Shown here: positions 1 to 5,166 of the stretch, piece after piece
How the letters are laid out: the number at the start of each line of letters is the position of its first letter
How positions within the stretch are numbered: position 1 is the stretch's first letter
Made by a program: the position numbers and the translations under genes
The notes under the pieces: model-generated
Told to the model about the DNA's origin: nothing
Seen by the model: the letters and a program-made list of their open reading frames with translations, nothing else
Databases searched by the model: none
Assembly: GCA_002727775.1 (NCBI GenBank)
Contig: PBUF01000014.1
Span: forward strand, 28,196 to 33,361
Length of the DNA: 5,166 nt
Direction: 5' to 3'
From: Gammaproteobacteria bacterium
Lineage (GTDB): Bacteria > Pseudomonadota > Gammaproteobacteria > Pseudomonadales > Azotimanducaceae

Positions 1-804
1 TGGAACGGGATAAACCGCGAATGGGCATCCACCGATCTTGGTCCAAGAGGAATGATGTCCCCATTTAATATTGATGCAAAAATAAATGCAGCCTGGGTGG
101 TGCTCGGATTGCTCTATGGAGACGGAGACTTTTCAAAAACAGTTGAGATCGCCACTCGAGCTGGCGATGATGCCGACTGTAACCCTGCATCGGCCATGGG
201 TATTCTGGGAACTATTTACGGCTACGATGCGATTCCAAATTATTGGATGCAGGGACTTGGTGATGTTGAGGATCTCGATTTTGCGTACACGACGATTTCG
301 CTAAATGAAGCCTACGAAATGTCATACCAGCATGCTTTGCAAATGATACGCAGACAGGGCGGATTGGTAAGCGACAGCAGTGTCACGATTCCTGTGCAGG
401 AACCCCAAAAAGTGGCGTTCGAAGACTCTTTTGAAAATCACTTTGCAAAAGAACGCCGTCAACTTGGATCGAGCGACGGTTTAAATAGAGAGTTAATCGT
501 GCTGAATGATTCTTTTAATTTCGATTTCAATGGCATCGGGTTCGCTCTGATGGGATCAGCGAGATCTGAAGATGGAGCCGAGGATTACGTATTTGAAGCT
601 GAGCTTCATGTCGATGGTGAATTTATAGAAGCGGCAATCTGGCCCACTGACTTCGTCACGCGACGTTTTTATTTGTTTTGGAAATACGCGCTTAGTGACG
701 GTGACCATGAAGTGGAAATTAGATTGACCAATCCCTCGGACAAAGCAAATGTGTTTCTGGATACAGTCATAGTCTATGGCGCCGAACCTAATTTAATTAA
801 CTAA
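1..804 (+). CDS. ADP-ribosylglycohydrolase family protein with C-terminal beta-rich domain (5' end missing)
   Basis: The frame is open from base 1 and the family signature already runs before the first ATG (52), so the gene begins outside the window; 267 residues are visible. Residues about 14-120 match the C-terminal part of the ADP-ribosylglycohydrolase (DraG/ARH-like) fold: GPRGMMSPFNIDAK, then GLLYGDGDF, then RAGDDADCNPASAMGILG. The aspartates D56, D57 and D59 sit where DraG/ARH enzymes carry the Asp-x-Asp-Thr metal-binding motif; Cys follows instead of Thr, which I believe is normal for this NPAS subfamily. Known enzymes of the fold cleave the N-glycosidic bond of ADP-ribose from proteins or related ribosides; the substrate here is unknown. 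Residues about 160-260 form an extra beta-strand-rich region (SFNFDFNGIGFALMGSAR to FLDTVIVYG) resembling a carbohydrate-binding-like sandwich, which is inference. Whether it is exported cannot be seen because the N-terminus is missing. The nucleoside hydrolase gene follows after 15 nt, suggesting co-transcription. Confidence 0.88.
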   Translation, partial: WNGINREWASTDLGPRGMMSPFNIDAKINAAWVVLGLLYGDGDFSKTVEIATRAGDDADCNPASAMGILGTIYGYDAIPNYWMQGLGDVEDLDFAYTTISLNEAYEMSYQHALQMIRRQGGLVSDSSVTIPVQEPQKVAFEDSFENHFAKERRQLGSSDGLNRELIVLNDSFNFDFNGIGFALMGSARSEDGAEDYVFEAELHVDGEFIEAAIWPTDFVTRRFYLFWKYALSDGDHEVEIRLTNPSDKANVFLDTVIVYGAEPNLIN

Positions 805-819
805 CACGACAACAATAAA

Positions 820-1827
820 ATGAAAAATCAAATTACAAATTTCTGTATCTTCTTCTTAATAACGTTTTCTGCTTTGGTCAAAGCAGAACCCATTAAGTTG
901 ATTTTTGACACTGATATGGGCAACGACGTAGATGATGCACTTGCGCTTGCGATGTTGCACTCCCTGGAGTCGAGGGGAGAGAGCGAATTACTGGCGATCA
1001 CTTTAACCAAGGACAACGATGAGGTCGCTCCCTATGTCGATGCAATCAATACGTTTTATGGTCGCGGTGAAATTCCTATTGGGATCACAAACAGTGGCGT
1101 CACTCCAGAAAAGAGTCGCTTTACTGGCGTAACATTAGAGTCTGATGGTGGACAATATATCTACCCACACGATCTTCAGTTGGGAGATCCTGCGCCGAAT
1201 GCGGTGCCTTTATTACGGGAAATTCTCGCAAATCAGCCAGACCAGTCAGTGGTCATCGTTCAAGTTGGTTTTTCGACCAACCTTGCTCAACTATTGGATA
1301 CCCGAGCTGACGAACACTCTGACCTTGAGGGAGTTGAGTTGATATCGAGGAAGGTAAAACATATTTCAATTATGGCTGGGACATTTACTCCGATTAATGA
1401 TGAGACACACCTAGAATACAACATAGTGCAGGACATCCGCTCAGCTCAGAAACTCGCTGAGGAATGGCCGACGCCTATTTATTGGAGTGGATTTGAGGTT
1501 GGTCTCGCGATACGTTACCCAGCTGTCAGTATCGAGCAAGATTTTAGCTATGTGGACAGACACCCCATTCCAGAATCATATCAATCTTATGTTCCCACAC
1601 CCCATGAACGTCCAACTTGGGACCTAACGAGCGTGTTATGGGCTATCAGAGAATCTCGCGGGTATTTCGGAATTTCAGAGGCTGGATTGGTAACCGTATT
1701 GGATGACGGCGAGACGACATTCACGGTTGATCCAGCGGGCAACCATTACTTTTTGATCGCGGACGAAACTCAACGTGAAGTGGTTCGTGAACTATTTGCT
1801 GCCTTAGTAAGCGAACCACCAGATTAA
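820..1827 (+). CDS. Exported nucleoside hydrolase-like protein (IU_nuc_hydro family)
   Basis: This 335-aa protein, close to the usual family length, begins with a Sec signal peptide (K2, hydrophobic residues 9-20, likely cleavage after A22 in LVKA-EP). The mature part opens with IFDTDMGNDVDDALALA (28-44), the calcium- and ribose-binding aspartate cluster of inosine-uridine nucleoside hydrolases, in the longer form with two extra residues. LEYNIVQDIRSAQ (198-210) matches the family's ribose-contacting E-x-N segment (E199, N201). D268 in PTWDLTSVLWAI fits the C-terminal metal-binding Asp. In classical group I/II enzymes a His precedes that Asp; here it is W267, so leaving-group activation must differ or the substrate is not an ordinary nucleoside. 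The expected reaction is hydrolysis of an N-ribosidic bond in the periplasm or outside. The start has no evident Shine-Dalgarno site (AT-rich leader), but the signal peptide begins here and the next Met lies inside the active-site motif. It is probably co-transcribed with the upstream ADP-ribosylglycohydrolase gene. Confidence 0.87.
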   Translation: MKNQITNFCIFFLITFSALVKAEPIKLIFDTDMGNDVDDALALAMLHSLESRGESELLAITLTKDNDEVAPYVDAINTFYGRGEIPIGITNSGVTPEKSRFTGVTLESDGGQYIYPHDLQLGDPAPNAVPLLREILANQPDQSVVIVQVGFSTNLAQLLDTRADEHSDLEGVELISRKVKHISIMAGTFTPINDETHLEYNIVQDIRSAQKLAEEWPTPIYWSGFEVGLAIRYPAVSIEQDFSYVDRHPIPESYQSYVPTPHERPTWDLTSVLWAIRESRGYFGISEAGLVTVLDDGETTFTVDPAGNHYFLIADETQREVVRELFAALVSEPPD

Positions 1828-1922
1828 TTTATAATATTTTCTACGCTAAGAAGCTTTGTTCCTTTTTGATTTCACTGGTTCAATTTTACACTGAACTATG
1901 AACTATTAATTTAACAAAACTG
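1828..1922. other. AT-rich convergent intergenic region
   Basis: The two gene groups end facing each other here. The stretch is AT-rich and holds a short tandem repeat of TGAACTA (1892-1905) and a weak inverted repeat (GGTTCA at 1877-1882 with TGAACT at 1892-1897, including one wobble pair). No GC-rich stem followed by a T tract is visible on either strand, so I cannot name an intrinsic terminator, although transcription from both sides must end around here. Confidence 0.5.
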
Positions 1923-2357
1923 CTATTGCTGTTCTGTTGGGTCCGCTCCATCGACAGGTGCGCCGGTCCCTGAAGAGCCAGCAAAAAGCCTACGACCGTC
2001 TGGGAAAGTAACTTCTCTCCCATTAGCTTTATTAGTGCCGTCTATTGCATGATAACCCTGCACTACCAACTCGATTCCAGGCAAGACCGAATCCTTTCTC
2101 CAGCCTCTGCGCACTAAAGCGCCAGGAGGCCCAGCTTCAATCATCCATACTTCTTCGTTACCATCCTCACCAACAACTGCAAGATGGAGCCAAGCGTGTG
2201 GATTAATCCACTCCATCCTTACAACTTTACCTCGCAGATTAATGGGCTTTGTTGAGTCAAATTCGCCTGAAAAGGCATGATGCGCTTGAGTAGCCGATAG
2301 GGCTAGCAAAAGCATGCCCAAGCCACCAAGTAAACCTATTGTTAAACGCATTAGCAT
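1923..2357 (-). CDS. Small exported DUF6152 family protein
   Basis: The 144-aa product has a clear signal peptide (basic R4, hydrophobic stretch 6-20, likely cleavage after A25 in SATQA-HHAF). The mature protein starts with HHAFSGEFD and contains WINPHAWLHL (50-59), WMIEAGPPGALVRRGW (71-86) and a segment at 100-125 running QGYHAIDGTNKANGRE then FPDGRRLF, which I recognise as the hallmarks of DUF6152. No biochemical function is established for this family to my knowledge. The predicted fold is a small beta barrel (inference), and the conserved His pair at the mature N-terminus together with H54 and H103 could bind metal (speculation). The tail 127-144 is low-complexity and rich in Gly, Pro and acidic residues. 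It is the last gene of the minus-strand group, 45 nt after the VOC fusion gene. The start may be Met3 (base 2351) rather than Met1, judged by ribosome-site spacing. Confidence 0.83.
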   Translation of the reverse strand: MLMRLTIGLLGGLGMLLLALSATQAHHAFSGEFDSTKPINLRGKVVRMEWINPHAWLHLAVVGEDGNEEVWMIEAGPPGALVRRGWRKDSVLPGIELVVQGYHAIDGTNKANGREVTFPDGRRLFAGSSGTGAPVDGADPTEQQ

Positions 2358-2360
2358 CGT

Positions 2361-2366
2361 CTCCCT
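2361..2366 (-). promoter_or_regulatory. Shine-Dalgarno site AGGGAG for the DUF6152 gene
   Basis: AGGGAG on the minus strand lies only 3 nt before the ATG at 2357 but 9 nt before the in-frame ATG at 2351 (Met3). The usual spacing of 5-10 nt favours Met3 as the true start, giving a 142-aa precursor beginning MRLTIG, which is also a more typical signal-peptide start. Confidence 0.55.
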
Positions 2367-2402
2367 AATATTCGTAGCATTCTAGTAGTTTCGATTCCCG
2401 GA

Positions 2403-4175
2403 TTATTCCTGATATTCAGACTCCTCGGCCTCTCTAGCATCAATAGTTCGAGCAGCACTAAGAGTGTTAGTCATTCCGTAATTTCCCTCATGACAGGCGT
2501 ATTCAACAAGCTCAATCTGGTTATCATCCTTTATAAAATTAAACATACCAGTCCAAGGCTCGGTCCAAACTGCTGGGTCTTCAACCGTAAACTCATAGCG
2601 TAAAGTGTTTGGTCCAGTGCGAGTGAAACGCTGAGTTAACTTCATTTCAGGACTCGATCCTAGGTAAGAAGTTCGCCCATTAAGATTTCGCACCTCCACT
2701 ACCAACGTGTCGCCTTCCCAACGCCCGTGTGAATCTCCCAACCAAGTCTTTAACCCATCACCAAAACCCTCTCTTGGTTCAGTGGAAATAACTCTAGTCT
2801 CGTGGATCATTTCTTTCTGGATAGCAACATTACCCGGGCTTTGAAGAATCTGTAATCCATTGTTATAGATACTTGGCATCATCATACCAACCGGCCCTCG
2901 TGTGATGCATCGCACGTAAGTACCAAGGTCCTCTGGGGTTCTTGCTCGCTGCGGCGGAATTCGAGGAGGTGCATTGGCAACCAATTCTTTATATGCCGCC
3001 GTGGTTTCTGGCAGCTGACCGTTAGGAGGATCAATTACCATGGCAACCTGAGTAGAAGGTGCTGATGTAACATAACCCAAGGTAGTGTCTCGCCACTCTC
3101 TATCGTATCCCCAAATACTGTTTAAGGTCCCACGTTCTCGGCGCGCGGCTGCCTCCTCAGGCGTTAACTCATCGGTACCCGCAACATCTATACCCCTCTG
3201 AAGAGGAATTCCGTGGGCGGCATCCGCTGTCCAAATACCCTGAATGTCGGGCTCTCCCCAAGGAGTTCGAGGAATTACATAAAGCTCGGTAGACTGAGCT
3301 TCCGCTACAGCAAGCTCTTCCTCTATTCCTTCCCAGCCGGGCTCAACGATAGAAATCGTTACACCGTCAGGACCAAGAATGAAAGCTTGTCTTGAAGATG
3401 AGCGAGCATTATCGGGAACAGCCGGCTCCTGACGAAACTCAACACCCAGCCTGCTCATCTCCATAGAGACTTCATCAAAGCTTGCTACCTCAAAACCGAT
3501 GTGATCAATCGTCCGACCCTGTGTGATTCCGGGCCGACCATCGGTGTACTCAGACGCAAGCACCCAGATACCATCAAAAGTCACACCATCCAACACTCCC
3601 TTTAAACGCGCACGCTCGCCCCCAAACACCTGACTGTAAAAGTTGAGTGCCTCACTTGGATCGACTGAGTTTAATTGAATGTGATGAAAACCCAACAGGT
3701 CTTCATCTTGAACTAATTCTATTTTGGTCCCCCAAGGGTCAGTGATGAAAGCGGTTTTATAGAGCCCAGGAATTTCACGAACAAGTGCACCGTCATCGAA
3801 GCGAACCAATCTAACACCTGAGCCTCGGACGCCAACAGATTCCAACTCTGCCATCTTTGAATCTAGATCCGCTACAGAGAAGCCAATTCTATCTACACCC
3901 GTTCCTTGACTACCCCCAACAGTCCGCCCTAAAAAGAACTCTATTTCCGTGTTTCCACAATTTACGGTGTCGTCTCTACCCGGTATCGCCTGACAGTCTA
4001 AATGTTCTTCATACCAGCTAATAGCCTCACTGATATTAGACAAGGCGATTGTAATATGATGCGGCTTGGCCGCGAAAACCGCAGCGGAGAACATACAGAG
4101 CAGTGCAGTAATAAAATAACTGCTCATCTTCCCAATCGTAAATATTGTTTCTTTAAAAATGGTACGACACTTCAT
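2403..4175 (-). CDS. Exported fusion: tandem VOC/glyoxalase-like domains plus 'WEGDTLVVE' family domain
   Basis: The 590-aa product has a signal peptide (basic residues to K16, hydrophobic 19-35, likely cleavage after A35 or A36). Residues about 37-157 and 162-280 are two vicinal-oxygen-chelate (VOC; glyoxalase/extradiol dioxygenase superfamily) domains, each starting PHHITIAL or FHHIQLN and containing an IGF strand (97-99, 226-228) and a DPWGTKIEL or GPDGVTISI end. VOC enzymes use metal ligands from these strands; domain 1 has H40 and E153 but R96 where His is usual, and domain 2 has H165 and H225 but S275 where Glu is usual. From about residue 297 the protein is a complete member of the same secreted family as the upstream gene: RTPWGEPDIQGIW (303-315), RCITRG (422-427), GLQILQSP (440-447), GRWEGDTLVVE (484-494), FTVEDPAVWTEPW (529-541), ELVEYACHEGNYG (555-567). 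Function of that module is unknown. Its C423 and C561 match Cys in the paralogue. The start is fixed by a perfect AGGAGG 8 nt upstream. The tail is acidic. It is the middle gene of the likely operon. Confidence 0.85.
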   Translation of the reverse strand: MKCRTIFKETIFTIGKMSSYFITALLCMFSAAVFAAKPHHITIALSNISEAISWYEEHLDCQAIPGRDDTVNCGNTEIEFFLGRTVGGSQGTGVDRIGFSVADLDSKMAELESVGVRGSGVRLVRFDDGALVREIPGLYKTAFITDPWGTKIELVQDEDLLGFHHIQLNSVDPSEALNFYSQVFGGERARLKGVLDGVTFDGIWVLASEYTDGRPGITQGRTIDHIGFEVASFDEVSMEMSRLGVEFRQEPAVPDNARSSSRQAFILGPDGVTISIVEPGWEGIEEELAVAEAQSTELYVIPRTPWGEPDIQGIWTADAAHGIPLQRGIDVAGTDELTPEEAAARRERGTLNSIWGYDREWRDTTLGYVTSAPSTQVAMVIDPPNGQLPETTAAYKELVANAPPRIPPQRARTPEDLGTYVRCITRGPVGMMMPSIYNNGLQILQSPGNVAIQKEMIHETRVISTEPREGFGDGLKTWLGDSHGRWEGDTLVVEVRNLNGRTSYLGSSPEMKLTQRFTRTGPNTLRYEFTVEDPAVWTEPWTGMFNFIKDDNQIELVEYACHEGNYGMTNTLSAARTIDAREAEESEYQE

Positions 4176-4183
4176 GGCGCGAA

Positions 4184-4189
4184 CCTCCT
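4184..4189 (-). promoter_or_regulatory. Strong Shine-Dalgarno site AGGAGG for the VOC fusion gene
   Basis: A perfect AGGAGG stands 8 nt before the ATG at 4175. It settles the start on Met1 instead of Met17 (base 4127), whose signal peptide would lack a basic n-region. Confidence 0.8.
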
Positions 4190-4243
4190 GACAGTAATTT
4201 TTTGTAAATCTCAGTTTAAATCAATACTTGTTCTTCGATCTGG

Positions 4244-5062
4244 TTACTCTTCTTTTTTCATTAAATGTCCGTATAGAATTTCCTCTGAAAACTCGACACA
4301 TTTATATTCAACTACTCGCGCGTTAGGTTCGAGTCTTCTATAGAGCGGCATTCGGATTTGCCAAGGCCGTGTAAACACGGTCGGATCTTCAATAGTAGCC
4401 TCGTACAATAATGCATCAGGGCTAATAGGCGTATATCGCTCGGTGACACGCAAAGCACTGCTCGCAAAATTACCCGCACGATCGAACCAAGCCTCCCCAA
4501 GAAAGCCTTGTGCCTCAACTACCAAAGTATTCCCTTCCCAATTCCCATAAGAGCGCCCCATCCAAGTATCTAATGGCGGCGCTTCAGGATTTTCCACATT
4601 CATATGAATAGTCCTATTTGCCTCAGCAAAACCATACACAATCATGATCTTATCTGTACCTTGCAGAATCTGGAAAGGATAAGGAAGATAAGTAGCCCGC
4701 GGGACTCCCGGCAGATAACATTTAGTTTCTGGATCAGCTGTGGGTCGGCCTGCCCAATTCTCCTGCTTCTTTTCGAGCGCCCAATCTTGATACGGAATTT
4801 CTCCCCCTACAACAACACCCTGGCCCGGAGGAACCGAACCGATAGCACCCATTTCGGGTAAACCTGCGCTTGCTTCATGGTCCTGAAGGTCCCAATGTGC
4901 GGTGCCAATTGCCTGCCAGATGCCGTTTATATCCGGATTGCCGTCCCAGGCTTCTTCAGGTTGGAAGTCGCCAATTTCCTGAGAAATGGCCGAGGCACCT
5001 GCCAACAATGCAATAAGCAACAAGTTCAGTCTTATTGCAGTGGGCTTAATTTTTAATAACAT
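4244..5062 (-). CDS. Secreted protein of unknown function, 'WEGNTLVVE' family
   Basis: The 272-aa product has a signal peptide (K4, K6, R11; hydrophobic 12-24; cleavage after A25 or nearby) and no lipobox. The mature part carries, in order, DGNPDINGIWQA (40-51), KCYLPGVPRATYLP (114-127), FQILQGTDKIMIVYG (130-144), WMGRSYGNWEGNTLVVEA (167-184), LLYEATIEDPTVFTRPW (218-234) and VVEYKCVEF (250-258). I recognise this as a widespread secreted family usually annotated only as hypothetical; no enzymatic activity is established that I know of. The same blocks in the same order form the C-terminal half of the next gene's product, so the two are paralogues. C115 and C255 have counterparts there and could form a disulfide in the periplasm (inference). 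It is the first gene of the minus-strand group; the fusion gene follows after 68 nt. The start is supported by the signal peptide and a purine-rich ribosome site 7 nt upstream. Confidence 0.82.
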   Translation of the reverse strand: MLLKIKPTAIRLNLLLIALLAGASAISQEIGDFQPEEAWDGNPDINGIWQAIGTAHWDLQDHEASAGLPEMGAIGSVPPGQGVVVGGEIPYQDWALEKKQENWAGRPTADPETKCYLPGVPRATYLPYPFQILQGTDKIMIVYGFAEANRTIHMNVENPEAPPLDTWMGRSYGNWEGNTLVVEAQGFLGEAWFDRAGNFASSALRVTERYTPISPDALLYEATIEDPTVFTRPWQIRMPLYRRLEPNARVVEYKCVEFSEEILYGHLMKKEE

Positions 5063-5069
5063 TATCTAG

Positions 5070-5075
5070 CCCCTT
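5070..5075 (-). promoter_or_regulatory. Shine-Dalgarno-like site AAGGGG for the first minus-strand gene
   Basis: AAGGGG lies 7 nt before the ATG at 5062, a normal distance. It agrees with the signal peptide start and supports Met1. Confidence 0.55.
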
Positions 5076-5086
5076 CTAAGTAGTTG

Positions 5087-5106
5087 GTTAAAATAAAACG
5101 TTTAAC
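5087..5106. repeat. Inverted repeat GTTAAA-N8-TTTAAC, possible operator
   Basis: Perfect 6-bp arms (5087-5092 and 5101-5106) flank an 8-bp spacer in the leader of the minus-strand gene group, just downstream of the proposed -10 box. The position suits a repressor site. The sequence is AT-rich, so chance occurrence is quite possible. Confidence 0.3.
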
Positions 5107-5114
5107 TTTGCTCG

Positions 5115-5143
5115 ATTTTCCCAGTTAGAATGTGGTCGGTCAA
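5115..5143 (-). promoter_or_regulatory. Candidate sigma70-like promoter for the minus-strand operon
   Basis: On the minus strand TTGACC (5143-5138; five of six matches to TTGACA) is followed after 17 nt by GAAAAT (5120-5115; four of six matches to TATAAT). This would start transcription near 5108, leaving a leader of about 46 nt before the ATG at 5062. The -10 box is weak. Confidence 0.35.
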
Positions 5144-5166
5144 GATAATAGACTCAAGGCACTATG

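Noticed and set aside
52..54. ATG at 52 as the real start of the first gene
   Set aside because: The frame is open from base 1 and the residues before this ATG (ending GPRG) belong to the family's conserved block; starting here would also remove most of the catalytic domain.
1877..1897. Hairpin GGTTCA...TGAACT as an intrinsic terminator
   Set aside because: The stem is only six pairs with one wobble, AT-rich, with a 9-nt loop and no T tract after it on either strand.
4125..4127. Internal Met17 as the start of the VOC fusion protein
   Set aside because: No good ribosome site at the right distance, and the signal peptide would lose its basic residues; Met1 has a perfect AGGAGG 8 nt upstream.
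4002..4343. Plus-strand 113-codon open frame across the gap between two minus-strand genes
   Set aside because: It lies mostly antisense to the fusion gene and the 3' end of its upstream neighbour, both with clear family motifs, and its translation shows no recognisable domain or signal peptide.
4604..4861. Plus-strand 85-codon open frame
   Set aside because: Entirely antisense to the 272-aa secreted protein gene, with no ribosome site or recognisable motif.

Overview
The window looks like bacterial chromosome of moderate GC, gene-dense, with Sec-type signal peptides and good Shine-Dalgarno sites on the minus strand. The minus-strand gene families (DUF6152 and the 'WEGDTLVVE' secreted family) are, from general knowledge, frequent in uncultured marine and soil Gram-negatives such as Gammaproteobacteria and Acidobacteria. 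A gammaproteobacterial metagenome-type genome is my best guess, held loosely, because no rRNA or other marker gene is present.

Layout: two convergent gene groups meet at 1828-1922. On the plus strand, positions 1-804 hold the 3' part of an ADP-ribosylglycohydrolase-family gene, with a C-terminal beta-rich extension. It is followed after 15 nt by an exported nucleoside hydrolase-like protein (820-1827). Both families act on N-glycosidic bonds of ribosides, so the pair may process ADP-ribosylated or nucleoside-type substrates outside the cytoplasm.

On the minus strand, three genes read from right to left and probably form an operon: a secreted 272-aa protein of an uncharacterised family (5062-4244), a 590-aa exported fusion of two VOC/glyoxalase-like domains with a complete second copy of that same family (4175-2403), and a small exported DUF6152 protein (2357-1923). 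The gaps are 68 and 45 nt. A plausible sigma70-like promoter and an inverted repeat lie upstream of the first gene. All three products carry signal peptides, so the operon appears to encode an extracytoplasmic function whose substrate is unknown.

The most interesting points are the VOC-VOC-family fusion with complementary losses of expected metal ligands, the paralogous pair with matching cysteines next to DUF6152, and the two-enzyme riboside-cleaving pair. No RNA genes, CRISPR arrays, insertion sequences or integration sites were seen, and no stretch over 300 bases lacks a gene.
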